The position numbers were made by a program, and so were the translations under genes. Positions 50,142 to 57,819 of a stretch of 64,000 nt of DNA are shown piece by piece; the first letter of the stretch is position 1; each line of letters starts with the position of its first letter. Source of the DNA: DATEJJ01 sp039649115. GTDB lineage: Bacteria > Actinomycetota > Actinomycetes > Mycobacteriales > Micromonosporaceae. Below the pieces are notes generated by a model. That model was not told where the DNA came from, did no database searches, and saw only the letters and a list, made by a program, of their open reading frames with translations. The stretch covers positions 22,589-86,588 of the forward strand of contig JBBWZQ010000036.1 in assembly GCA_039649115.1 (NCBI GenBank), in the 5' to 3' direction.

Positions 50142-51103
50142 ACCGACACCTCGGGGGTCCTGCGCTCGGTCAGCGACAGGAACACGTCGTCGAGGGTGGG
50201 GCGGGACAGGGTGACGTCGGCCAGCGCAACGCCAGCCGTCTCGGCACGGCGCAGCGCCTCCGCCAGTACGGTCGGGTCGGCCTCCCCCAGCGCCACCTCG
50301 CCCGTGCCGCGATCCACCGCTGGCTCGGTGGCGGTCAGGCCCACCATGGCCGCTGCCAACCGCTGCGCGTCGGCCGCGTCCACCGGCAGCAGGCGCAGCT
50401 GGCCGCCGCCGACGCGGGACTTCAACCCGGCCGGCGTGCCTTCGGCGATGATCCGGCCGCGGTCGAGCACCGCGATGCGGTGCGCCAGGTGGTCCGCCTC
50501 GTCGAGGTACTGGGTGCACAGCAGGACGCAGGTGCCGCCCTCGGCGAGGTCGGCCACGATCTGCCACAGCGCGAGCCGGGCCCGCGGATCCAGACCGGTG
50601 GTCGGCTCGTCCAGGAACAGCACCGGCGGGTCACCCACCAGGCTGACCGCCAGGTCGAGGCGCCGCCGCAGGCCACCCGAGTAGGTGCTCACCCGGCGGC
50701 CGGCCACCTCCCCGAGGTCGAAGCGCTCCAGCAACTCGTCGGCGCGCCGGCCGGCGGTGCGGCGGCCCAGGTGGTGCAGCTGTGCCGCCTGCACCAGGTT
50801 CTCCCGGCCGGTGGCGAAGCCGTCGACGGCGGCGTACTGCCCGGTCAGGCCGATGCGGGCGCGTACCTCCTGGCTCTGGCGCCGCACGTCGAACCCGGCC
50901 ACCCGCGCGGTTCCGGCGTCGGGTGCCAGCAGCGTGGCCAGGATCCGCACCGCGGTCGTCTTGCCCGCGCCGTTGGGCCCCAGCAGGCCGAGCACCTCGC
51001 CCGCCGGTACCGTCAGATCAATGCCGGCGAGGGCCGTCACCCGCCGGAATGCCTTGCGCAACCCGCGCACCTCGATCGCCGGCACCGCCGCCGCGCCGGT
51101 CAT
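50138..51103 (-). CDS. ABC-2 type transporter ATPase (DrrA-like)
   Basis: 321 residues. Walker A GPNGAGKTT, Q-loop LTGQYAAVDG, signature YSGGLRRRLDLA, Walker B LFLDEPTTGLD, and a C-terminal DrrA-type extension ending DVFLSLTERRTPE. ATG at 51103 overlaps the upstream small gene by 4 bases. This subfamily is typical of antibiotic self-resistance exporters. Confidence 0.94.
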   Translation of the reverse strand: MTGAAAVPAIEVRGLRKAFRRVTALAGIDLTVPAGEVLGLLGPNGAGKTTAVRILATLLAPDAGTARVAGFDVRRQSQEVRARIGLTGQYAAVDGFATGRENLVQAAQLHHLGRRTAGRRADELLERFDLGEVAGRRVSTYSGGLRRRLDLAVSLVGDPPVLFLDEPTTGLDPRARLALWQIVADLAEGGTCVLLCTQYLDEADHLAHRIAVLDRGRIIAEGTPAGLKSRVGGGQLRLLPVDAADAQRLAAAMVGLTATEPAVDRGTGEVALGEADPTVLAEALRRAETAGVALADVTLSRPTLDDVFLSLTERRTPEVSV

Positions 51104-51378
51104 GGAACGACCTCGACCACCGTCTGCAGGCGCTCGAAGCGGTCGAACAGGCGGGTCAGCGCCGCTTCGGATCCGACCTGGCGGCGCTGGGAGATGTTGG
51201 TGGGTGCGGCCACCGCGGTCACCGCCCTGTGGCCGACGGTGGCGACGATCAAGGCGACCGCGCCGATCCGCCTGCGGGCCGGCAGTTGCTTGACAGACTG
51301 GTCGCCGCTCGCGCCGCTCAACAGCCCGTTGGCCGCAACGGCGGCGATCAGCAGACCCTGTGCGAGGTCGACGTGCAC
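51100..51378 (-). CDS. Shortened membrane protein fragment, first gene of the DrrAB-like operon
   Basis: 92 residues. GTG at 51378 with GGAGGAGG upstream. It begins like a known actinobacterial membrane-protein family (LLIAAVAANGLLSGASGDQSVKQLPARRRIG). It then passes directly to a sequence that normally lies near the end of that family (AAPTNISQRRQVGSEAALTRLFDRFERLQT). About 60 middle residues and the last helix appear lost. Probably a decayed gene still translated in frame. Confidence 0.55.
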   Translation of the reverse strand: MHVDLAQGLLIAAVAANGLLSGASGDQSVKQLPARRRIGAVALIVATVGHRAVTAVAAPTNISQRRQVGSEAALTRLFDRFERLQTVVEVVP

Positions 51379-51411
51379 CGTGCCTCCTCCTGGCGTCGGC
51401 CGGCCAATAGG

Positions 51412-51471
51412 TAGGGTCGCTAGCTAACGCCCAACGGTAGTCGATGCCGGGCGAAAAGGGTAGGGTTGCTA
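51412..51471. promoter_or_regulatory. Operator-like 11-mers in the divergent PadR promoter region
   Basis: TAGGGTCGCTA (51412-51422) and TAGGGTTGCTA (51461-51471), with TAGCTAAC adjoining the first. They lie between the divergent DrrAB-type operon and the PadR gene; the second ends 3 bases before the PadR ATG. They differ by one or two bases from the palindromes before the MMPL gene (reverse strand TAGCGTTGCTA). Confidence 0.5.
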
Positions 51472-51474
51472 CCC

Positions 51475-51816
51475 ATGAAGGCGGAGGCCCTCAAGGGTCA
51501 CCTGGACGCACTTCTGCTCGCCACGCTGGAGAGCGGACCGCAGCACGGGTACGCGATCCGGGACGCGCTGCGGGTGGACAGTGGCGGGCGGTTCGACCTG
51601 CCCTCCGGAACCGTCTACCCCGCCCTGTACCGGCTGGAGCGCGCCGGCCTGATCGTCGGCCGCTGGGCCACCGTCGGCGAGCGGCGGCAGCGGCGCAGCT
51701 ACGAGCTGACCCCGGCGGGCCGGCGCGCGCTGGCCGAAGGGCGCTCGTCATGGCGGGAGTTCGCCACGGCCGTGTCCGCGGTACTGCAGGAGAAGCAATG
51801 GACGGCCGGCGGGTGA
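51475..51816 (+). CDS. PadR-family transcriptional regulator
   Basis: 113 residues. ATG at 51475. Winged helix with LDALLLATLESGPQHGYAIRDAL, LPSGTVYPALYRLERAGLI and SYELTPAGRRALAEG, the PadR hallmarks. PadR repressors usually control a neighbouring exporter, here the divergent DrrAB-like operon. The gene overlaps the next one by 19 bases. Confidence 0.93.
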   Translation: MKAEALKGHLDALLLATLESGPQHGYAIRDALRVDSGGRFDLPSGTVYPALYRLERAGLIVGRWATVGERRQRRSYELTPAGRRALAEGRSSWREFATAVSAVLQEKQWTAGG

Positions 51817-52502
51817 CCGACACCGCCGACCTGGATCCGGCAGCGGTCCAGGTGATCGACGACTACCTGGGCGCGCTGGCCCACCGGCTGCCGGCGCACG
51901 CACGGCTCACCCCCGACGTGGTCGCCGAGATGCGCGACGACCTTCTCACCGCGACCGCCGTGCTGACGCCGGGGTCACCGGGGCCGGTGGCGGCCGCCCG
52001 GGCGGCGCTGGCCGACTTCGGCGACGAGGAGACGATCGCCTGGGCCCTGCGGCCCGAGCTCGCGGCGCGCAATGCCCGCCGTCTCGGCATCGCGTTGCTG
52101 GTGACCGGGCCGCTTGTCGGCGTCTGCTGGCTGGCCGCCGTGTTCTTCGGCACCGGGCACGCCCCGGCGTGGCGCTGGCTCCTGGTGCTGGTCGCCCCGG
52201 CCATCGTCATCGGCGCGCCGGCGACCGAGTTGACGGTCGCGTCGACTGGCCGGTTGTCCCGCTGGCTGCGCCCGGGTACCCCGCTGGCGGGCCACGCCCT
52301 GACCATCGCCGGGATCGCGGCCGGCGTCGGAGACCTCCTCCTGCTGATCGGCTGCGCGGGCCTGTTGCTGCTCACCAGCCCTCCGCCAGGACCGCTGTTC
52401 CTGCTGGCGGCCGGCGCCAGTACGGCGCGCCTGTGCCTGCTCGGGCTGACCGCGGTCGCCCTCGCCCCGCGTCGCGCATTCGGGCACTCCCGCACGGCCT
52501 GA
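51798..52502 (+). CDS. Membrane protein paired with PadR (permease-prefix/HAAS-like domain)
   Basis: 234 residues. ATG at 51798 with AGGAG upstream. The N-terminal helical domain (VIDDYLGALAHRLPAH, VAEMRDDLLTATAVL, ADFGDEETIAWAL) resembles the HAAS/permease-prefix domain often encoded directly after PadR genes. Five or so membrane helices follow from about residue 95. Probably a membrane partner that modulates the PadR switch or the exporter. Confidence 0.8.
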   Translation: MDGRRVTDTADLDPAAVQVIDDYLGALAHRLPAHARLTPDVVAEMRDDLLTATAVLTPGSPGPVAAARAALADFGDEETIAWALRPELAARNARRLGIALLVTGPLVGVCWLAAVFFGTGHAPAWRWLLVLVAPAIVIGAPATELTVASTGRLSRWLRPGTPLAGHALTIAGIAAGVGDLLLLIGCAGLLLLTSPPPGPLFLLAAGASTARLCLLGLTAVALAPRRAFGHSRTA

Positions 52503-52579
52503 CCGGCAAACGACCCTAGGCATCGTCGCGGGTTCCGCGGCTATCGTGCCAAAACATCGAGGCACACCGAGGGGTGTTC

Positions 52580-53125
52580 ATGTCCGAAAATGTACCTCTT
52601 CTAGGTAAGAATGTCGTCGTATACGACCTGTCGCAGGCTCTCAGCAATTCGACCGGCTCATTCCAGCCTAATCGCCATCACATCGAATACGTCTCCGCGG
52701 AACAATCCGTGGCGATGACCGGGGCGGCGTTCGGCACCGGCCCCGAGTACTGGCCGACCGCCAGGGGTACTGCATCGAGCGGGTGGACATGTCCACGCAC
52801 TCCGGTACCCACCTGGACGCGCCGCACCACTACGGGCCGGCGGCGGCCGGGGACGCACCGTCGACGAGATCCCGCTGCGCTGGTGCATCGGCCACGGCGT
52901 GCTGCTGGACATGCGCCACAAGGGCCCACGGGAGAGCATCCGGCAGGGCGACCTCCCGCCGAGTTCAAGCGGCTGGGGCACGACCCGCGGCCGTACGGCA
53001 TCCCGTTGATATGGACCGGCGTGAGCGCCCACTTCGACGCACCTGGCTATGACAGCATGCATCCCGGACTGCGCCGCGACGGCCAGCGGCGGCTGGGCAC
53101 GGGTCGTCGCGCTGTACCCGGCGGG
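52580..53125 (+). pseudogene. Cyclase-family (kynurenine formamidase-like) pseudogene
   Basis: ATG at 52580 with GAGGGG upstream. Frame one gives the normal family start (VVVYDLSQALSNSTGSF, FGTGPEYW). The conserved metal motif HSGTHLDAPHHYGP is then in a second frame (about 52780-52850), GRTVDEIPLRWCIGHGVLLD in a third (about 52850-52965), and GIPLIWTGVSAHFDAPGYD in another (about 52970-53100). At least three frameshifts and a missing C-terminal third mean no functional enzyme. Cyclases of this type occur in polyketide clusters, so this may be a relic of the pathway at the right edge. Confidence 0.8.
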
Positions 53126-53146
53126 TTCCTGACCGACCGGTCAGGG

Positions 53147-53242
53147 TGGCGGAGGCGGACGGGAATCGAACCCGCCTGGCCGAGGTACTCGGCCACGTCG
53201 GTTTTGAAGACCGCGGAGGCCACCAGGCGCCCTCACGCCTCC
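53147..53242 (-). tRNA. selC: tRNA-Sec (selenocysteine tRNA, anticodon UCA)
   Basis: 96 bases including an encoded CCA (53147-53149). On the minus strand it reads GGAGGCG at the 5' end (53242 downward), pairing with CGCCTCC at the 3' end. The anticodon loop is CTTCAAA, giving anticodon TCA. A long variable arm is formed by TGGCCGAG and CTCGGCCA (8 perfect pairs, 3-base loop). The T arm is GCGGG-TTCGATT-CCCGT. The length, UCA anticodon and long variable arm are specific to selenocysteine tRNA. selA and selB are not in the window. It lies directly after the decayed cyclase and is divergent from the OsmC operon. Confidence 0.95.
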
Positions 53243-53249
53243 GCGCTGC

Positions 53250-53279
53250 ACACTAGGCGCCGCCGCCGTCAATAGGCAA
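53250..53279 (-). promoter_or_regulatory. Putative promoter of tRNA-Sec
   Basis: On the minus strand TTGCCT (53279-53274), an 18-base spacer and TAGTGT (53255-53250), with 7 bases from the -10 box to the first base of the mature tRNA. The spacing is as expected for a short-leader tRNA promoter. Confidence 0.45.
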
Positions 53280-53305
53280 GAGGTCCGGCACATTATCAGC
53301 GCTGC

Positions 53306-53345
53306 TTTTCAGGCCGATTGCCTGAGCTTATATATTGCAATGCTA
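53306..53345 (+). promoter_or_regulatory. Putative promoter of the OsmC operon with overlapping operator-like site
   Basis: TTTTCA (53306-53311), 17-base spacer, TATATA (53329-53334), directly followed by TTGCAATGCTA (53335-53345). That 11-mer differs by one base from the TAGCAATGCTA site before the MMPL gene. Binding there would cover the transcription start. Confidence 0.35.
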
Positions 53346-53543
53346 CCCATCAGCTTTATAGGATGAGGAAACCGTTCTTGATCGATGGCTCAGGGCCACG
53401 GCACATTCACGACGGGACGAGAATTGGTTGCCCGGGTCTGGCGCGTGGCGGCTTCAGAAATTTGATGTGTTCCGAAAGGCCGAGCACGGATGACCGCTCG
53501 ACCAATCGCGTCGCGAGTCCGAGTTCAACGGGGAGGACACGAC

Positions 53544-54041
53544 ATGGACATGCGCGGACAACAACAACGGAACTTCAGGGTGACGCTGAACCACGAGAGT
53601 GGATACCGATTCATTTCCCAGGCTGACGAGGACGGTCGCAAGCACGGCGAGCCGTTCGCCTCCGACGAGCCCGATCCGGTCGGCGACGCCTCGGCCCCGG
53701 CCACGCCCGCACTGCTGGGGGCCGCCGTGGGGCACTGCCTGTCCGCCAGCCTGCTGGAAACCCTGCGCCACGCGCACCTGCCCGTGGCGGACCTGCAGAC
53801 CGACGTGGACGCGGTCGTCGCGCTCGGCCCGGAGGGCCTGCCGCGCATCCACCACATCGACGTGGTGCTGCGTCCGGTACTGCGGGAGGCCGCCACCCGC
53901 ACCCGCCGCTGCGAGGAGGTGTTCGAACGCCACTGCACGGTCACCTCCTCCGTGCGGCAGGGCGTCGACGTACGGGTCCGGGTGGACTGGGAGTACGCCA
54001 ACGACGAGGCGCCCACCGCCGGCCCGGCGCACGGGATCTGA
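53544..54041 (+). CDS. OsmC/Ohr-family protein
   Basis: 165 residues. ATG at 53544 with GGGAGG 7 bases upstream; a second ATG lies two codons later. The OsmC fold is shown by ALLGAAVGHCLSASLLETLR and RHCTVTSSVRQGVDV, which carry the two peroxidatic/resolving cysteines Cys65 and Cys131. A third Cys is at 123. OsmC proteins reduce organic peroxides or act on thiol compounds. It is the first gene of a five-gene operon with an amino-acid ABC importer, 11 bases before the first permease gene. Confidence 0.87.
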   Translation: MDMRGQQQRNFRVTLNHESGYRFISQADEDGRKHGEPFASDEPDPVGDASAPATPALLGAAVGHCLSASLLETLRHAHLPVADLQTDVDAVVALGPEGLPRIHHIDVVLRPVLREAATRTRRCEEVFERHCTVTSSVRQGVDVRVRVDWEYANDEAPTAGPAHGI

Positions 54042-54052
54042 CCGAACCCGCC

Positions 54053-54745
54053 ATGGCGTCCCAGTTCGTCGTCCAGACGCTCGGGACCGTGATCCTCTGG
54101 TTGCTCAGTGGTGCCCTCGCCCTCGTGACGGCCCTCGTGCTCGCCACCGGTTCGCTGCACCGCGGCCGGGCGCCGCGAGCCGCGGCGGACGCCGTCATCA
54201 CGCTGACCCGGGGCGTGCCGACCAGCCTGCTCGTCGTGTCGGCGGGCATCATCGCTCTCGGGTACCCGGCGCCGGACTGGTTGCCGGATCCGTTTCCCGG
54301 CACGGCACACGGCATGGTGCTGGTCGCCTGGGCGGTCACGATCGCGCTCGCGTTCGGCTCGACCGGGCACTTCGCCGTCATCTTCCGCACCGGGTACCGG
54401 TCGCTGGGGACCGCGCGGCACGAGCAGGCGTACCTGCTCGGCCTGGGACCGCTGCGGCGGCTACGGCTGATGGCTCGCGAGGCGGCCCCGAGCACCCTCG
54501 CGCCGACCGGGTCCCGCCTGGTGCACCACCTGCACAACACCGCCTTCGCGGCGCTGTTCCCGGTCGCCGACCTGTTCGGCTGGGTACAGCAGCGCGCCAA
54601 CGAGACGTTCGACATCAGCCGGTACGCGATGGTCGGTGTCACCGGCTACGTGACGCTCAGCCTGCTCATCTGGGCGTTGTGCCGTGGCCTGGAGCACTGG
54701 CTCGGGCTGCCCGCGACCCGTGCCACCCGGGTGGTCCATGCATGA
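54053..54745 (+). CDS. Polar amino-acid ABC transporter permease (HisM/GlnP type)
   Basis: 230 residues, about five helices. The EAA-type loop is RHEQAYLLGLGPLRRLRLMARE, and the helix-rich ends fit the His/Glu/Gln permease family, including VITLTRGVPTSLLVV. The stop overlaps the second permease ATG by 4 bases. Divergent from typical members in its EAA loop, so the substrate cannot be named. Confidence 0.85.
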   Translation: MASQFVVQTLGTVILWLLSGALALVTALVLATGSLHRGRAPRAAADAVITLTRGVPTSLLVVSAGIIALGYPAPDWLPDPFPGTAHGMVLVAWAVTIALAFGSTGHFAVIFRTGYRSLGTARHEQAYLLGLGPLRRLRLMAREAAPSTLAPTGSRLVHHLHNTAFAALFPVADLFGWVQQRANETFDISRYAMVGVTGYVTLSLLIWALCRGLEHWLGLPATRATRVVHA

Positions 54746-55383
54746 TCGTCAATCTGCTCATCGGCCTTCCCGATCAGCGCCCGGGTGGGCTCGCCCTGTC
54801 CATCATGAGTGCGGCCGCTGCCGCGGTGTGCGCCGTCCTGGCCGGCATCGGCTACGCGGCGGTGTGCGTACGCGCCCCCCGCCTGACGCTGCTGCTGCAG
54901 GCCGCGCTCGCCCTGCTGCGCGGGATCCCGCTGCTCCTGCTCATCTTCGTGCTGGGCCAGGTGACCAGCCTGCCGCTGGCGGCCACCGGCTTCGTCGCCC
55001 TCGGGCTGTACTCGCTGTCGCACGTGGGGGAAACCCTGCGGTCCTACCTGGCGACCTACCCACGACCGCTCCGCGACCAGGCGCGGGTCATGGCACTGTC
55101 CCCGGCCCGCGAATGGGTGTCCCTGCGGCTTCCCTGGACGCTGCGCCGCTCCCTCGACGCCCTGGGTACCCACTGGATCTCGCTGCTCAAGGACACCGGG
55201 GCACTGACCGTCCTGGGCATCGGGGAGTTGACCACCGTCGCCCGCCTGCTCAGTGAACGCACCACCACCACGCAATGGATGTACATCCTGCTCACCGCCG
55301 CCGCGCTGTACCTCGTGGCGGTACTCGCCCTCATACGCGTGCTCGCCCTCGTCAAAACCCGACTCGCCAAGTACGGGATGTGA
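54742..55383 (+). CDS. Polar amino-acid ABC transporter permease, second subunit
   Basis: 213 residues. ATG at 54742 within the previous stop. Features LALLRGIPLLLLIFVLGQ (RGxP motif of the family), an EAA-like loop RDQARVMALSPAREWVSLRLP, and HWISLLKDTGALTVLGIGEL (SLLKDT block). Forms the channel with 54053-54745. Confidence 0.88.
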   Translation: MIVNLLIGLPDQRPGGLALSIMSAAAAAVCAVLAGIGYAAVCVRAPRLTLLLQAALALLRGIPLLLLIFVLGQVTSLPLAATGFVALGLYSLSHVGETLRSYLATYPRPLRDQARVMALSPAREWVSLRLPWTLRRSLDALGTHWISLLKDTGALTVLGIGELTTVARLLSERTTTTQWMYILLTAAALYLVAVLALIRVLALVKTRLAKYGM

Positions 55384-55387
55384 TCAT

Positions 55388-56260
55388 ATGCCAGCCCCAG
55401 TTCGTCCACAGTGGACCAGAAGGGTCTCCGCGTGCCTGCTCGCGGCCCTGCTCCTGCTCGCCGGTTGCGGCTCTACCAAGGCAGAGACCGCCAGCGCGTC
55501 GCGCCTCGACCAGATCAAGAAGGACGGAGTGCTGCGGGTGGGTACCCGCGTGGACAACCCGCCGCACAGCTTCTACGATGACAAGGGCGCCTGGGTCGGG
55601 TTCGACCTCGACATCGCCAACGCCATCGCGAAACGGTGGGGTGTCCGGCTGGAGCTGGTCAAGGTGGACGAGCTGACCCGGATCAGCTTCCTGCAGAACA
55701 ACAAGATCGACCTGGCTGTCGCCAGCATCAGCAAGACCAGGAAGCGCGGCCAGCAGGTGGACTTCAGCCAGACGTATTTCTTCTCCACCCAGACCTTCCT
55801 GGTCCGCAAGGGCACCGTCACCTCCTACAAGGATCTGGTGGGCAAGAAGGTGGGCGCGGACCGGGGCAGCAGCGCGATCGGCAACTGGAACGCCTGGCTG
55901 ACCCGCAACGGCTTCCCCAAGGACAGCGGCATCCAACAGTTCGGTGACAAGCACGCGGCGCTGGCCGCCGTGAAGCAGGGCGCCATCGCCGGATGGACGG
56001 AGGACTTCGAGGTCCTGGCGAGCTACGCGCGCAACGACCCGACCCTGTCCGTGCTCAACGTCCCCGGTGGCACCGGCGTCAAACTCGACGGCATCGCCAT
56101 GCACAAGAACGACTCCCTGCTGCGCCAGGCCGTCGACGTCGCACTGCAGGACATCGCCGCCTCGGGCGACTACGACACCGCCTACAACCACTGGTTCGGC
56201 CCGGGTTCCACCGCGCCGGTGCCGCGCCAGGGCAGCATCGAGGTGTGGCCCAATGGATGA
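55388..56260 (+). CDS. Amino-acid-binding lipoprotein of ABC importer (SBP family 3)
   Basis: 290 residues. ATG at 55388, 4 bases after the permease stop. Signal peptide with lipobox LLAGC (Cys26). The family 3 binding fold includes DGVLRVGTRVDNPPHSF, GFDLDIANAIAKRWGV, DLAVASISKTRKRGQQVDFS and the late GTGVKLDGIAMHKND. The ligand carboxylate/amine site residues (Arg in SKTRKR and Asp in the hinge region) are present. Cystine or another polar amino acid is possible but cannot be assigned by eye. Confidence 0.92.
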   Translation: MPAPVRPQWTRRVSACLLAALLLLAGCGSTKAETASASRLDQIKKDGVLRVGTRVDNPPHSFYDDKGAWVGFDLDIANAIAKRWGVRLELVKVDELTRISFLQNNKIDLAVASISKTRKRGQQVDFSQTYFFSTQTFLVRKGTVTSYKDLVGKKVGADRGSSAIGNWNAWLTRNGFPKDSGIQQFGDKHAALAAVKQGAIAGWTEDFEVLASYARNDPTLSVLNVPGGTGVKLDGIAMHKNDSLLRQAVDVALQDIAASGDYDTAYNHWFGPGSTAPVPRQGSIEVWPNG

Positions 56261-56930
56261 GGACTGCGTCAACGTCCGCTGCTGCGACCTGCGGGTGTGC
56301 ATCGGCAACGCCACCATCATCCGTGACGTCACGTTCACCTGCTGCAGTGGCGAGTGGATCGTCCTGACCGGCGCGAGCGGTGCCGGCAAGACGACCCTGC
56401 TGCGCGCAATCAACGGGCTGTGCCCGCCCACCACCGGCCGGGTCTGGGCGCTGGGCTCGTGGTTGCCCGGCCGGTCCCGCCGCGAGGCACAGCGGGCCTG
56501 GCGGCGTACCGGCACGGTGGCCCAGGATCTCGCCCTCTTCGAAACCCAGAGCGCGCTGTCCAACGTGTCGCTGGCCCTCAAGACGGCGGGCCGCTCGCGG
56601 GCCGATGCCACCGCCGAGGCCCGGCTGTGGTTGGAGCGCTTCGGCCTGGGCGACAAGTCGGACGCCTACCCGCACCACCTCTCCGGCGGCGAGCGCCAGC
56701 GGGTCGCGCTGGCCCGGGCGCTGGCGCCCCGCCCGCAACTGCTCATCCTGGACGAACCCACCGCGCACCTCGACGACGGCTCGGCGAAGATCGTGCTGGC
56801 CGCCGTCCGGGAACTGGTTCACGACGGAGCCACCGTCGTCATGGCAAGTCACCGCGCCGAGGAGGTCGAGCCGTTCCAGACGTGCCGCATCACGCTGGAC
56901 TCCGGCATGATCACCCAGGTGTGTGCCTGA
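56253..56930 (+). CDS. Amino-acid ABC transporter ATPase, Cys-rich N-terminus
   Basis: 225 residues. ATG at 56253 overlaps the binding-protein gene by 8 bases. Walker A GASGAGKTT (40-48), Q-loop TVAQDLALFETQ, signature LSGGERQR, Walker B LILDEPTAHLD and H-loop ASHRAEE. There is an odd set of seven cysteines in the first 57 residues (5, 10, 11, 16, 30, 31, 57), which is unusual for this family and could bind metal or sense redox or selenium/sulfur state. The 3' end overlaps the convergent LysR gene by 20 bases. Confidence 0.92.
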   Translation: MDEDCVNVRCCDLRVCIGNATIIRDVTFTCCSGEWIVLTGASGAGKTTLLRAINGLCPPTTGRVWALGSWLPGRSRREAQRAWRRTGTVAQDLALFETQSALSNVSLALKTAGRSRADATAEARLWLERFGLGDKSDAYPHHLSGGERQRVALARALAPRPQLLILDEPTAHLDDGSAKIVLAAVRELVHDGATVVMASHRAEEVEPFQTCRITLDSGMITQVCA

Positions 56931-57819
56931 GGGCGCGGCCGTTGGGCTCAGGAGTGGACAGCGCCGCCCACAGCGCCTCGACCGCCGGGCTGTCCGGGCC
57001 CTGCCGCCGCAGCGCGAAGATAGGTAGCGTCACCGACCGCGAACACAGCCTGCTCAAGGCGCCCGAACCGAGATCGTCGCGGACCGCCACCGACGGCATC
57101 GCGGTGACGAACCCCGGCGCGGAGAGGACCAGCAGGCGGGCGGCCTCGACGCTGCCGATCTGCAGGCGCGGCGCCCGGTCCACGGCGTCGCCGAGCAGCC
57201 GGGCGATGATGGTGCCGCTCGCCGAGCCGACATCCCACACCAGCAACCGCGAGCCGCACGGCGGATTCTCGCCCGGGCCGCCACCGTTGTCGGGATGCGC
57301 CACCAGCACCATCTCGGTGGAGCCGACGCGGGTGCGGACGAGGTTGCCGCCCGGGGTCGGCGGGCCGTCGATCATGCCGCACTCGACCTGGCCCGCGGCC
57401 ACCTGCTGGCACACGTCCTCGGCGCTGACCACGGCGACAACGACGTTGATCTTCGGGTATGCCTTGGTGAACGCGGTGATGATCGGCGGGAGGAAGTAGT
57501 TGGCCGCGAGCGGGCTCGCGGCCACGCTGACGGTGCCCAGGTGCAGACCGCGTACCGCCTGGACCACACCCTCCAGGTTCTCCAGCGCCCGCATCACCAG
57601 CAGGCAGGCGCCGGCCACCTCGACGCCCGCGTTGGTCAGGCGGACGTTTCGCCCCACGCGCTCCAGCAACCGCACGCCCAGCGCCCGCTCCAGCAGCTGG
57701 ATCTGCTGGGTGACCGCCGGCTGGCTCAGCCGCAGCACCCGGGCCGCGTGCGTGACGTGCTCCCGTGACGCGACCGCGAGGAAGGTGCGGATCTGCTCCA
57801 GCGTGAACGACGGGCGCAC
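56911..57819 (-). CDS. LysR-family transcriptional regulator
   Basis: 302 residues from a GTG at 57819, chosen because the LysR helix-turn-helix begins at once (TLEQIRTFLAVASREHVTHAA, LRLSQPAVTQQIQLLE). The open frame runs on to 57966, but that part is Pro/Arg-rich and has only a TTG start. The effector domain (about 90-300) has GTVSVAASPLAANYFLPP, VECGMIDGPP and VLVAHPDNGG. It is related to CysB/CysL/CbbR-type regulators. Overlaps the ABC ATPase gene at its 3' end; candidate regulator of the OsmC-importer operon or of the methyltransferase-radical SAM operon. Confidence 0.9.
   Translation of the reverse strand: MRPSFTLEQIRTFLAVASREHVTHAARVLRLSQPAVTQQIQLLERALGVRLLERVGRNVRLTNAGVEVAGACLLVMRALENLEGVVQAVRGLHLGTVSVAASPLAANYFLPPIITAFTKAYPKINVVVAVVSAEDVCQQVAAGQVECGMIDGPPTPGGNLVRTRVGSTEMVLVAHPDNGGGPGENPPCGSRLLVWDVGSASGTIIARLLGDAVDRAPRLQIGSVEAARLLVLSAPGFVTAMPSVAVRDDLGSGALSRLCSRSVTLPIFALRRQGPDSPAVEALWAALSTPEPNGRALRHTPG

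Larger units (their letters stand above)
53243..53543. other. 301-base gene-free stretch between tRNA-Sec and the OsmC operon
   Basis: AT-richer than its surroundings. It holds a likely tRNA promoter pointing left and a possible promoter with a TTGCAATGCTA operator-like site pointing right. After about 53350 I see no feature except the ribosome site GGGAGG at 53531-53536. The implied leader before OsmC would be about 200 bases; no riboswitch class is recognised in it. Confidence 0.5.

Noticed and set aside
53318..53626. Plus-strand 102-codon frame overlapping the start of the OsmC gene
   Set aside because: It has no ribosome site and no recognisable domain, and the overlapping OsmC frame has a good ribosome site and clear family motifs.
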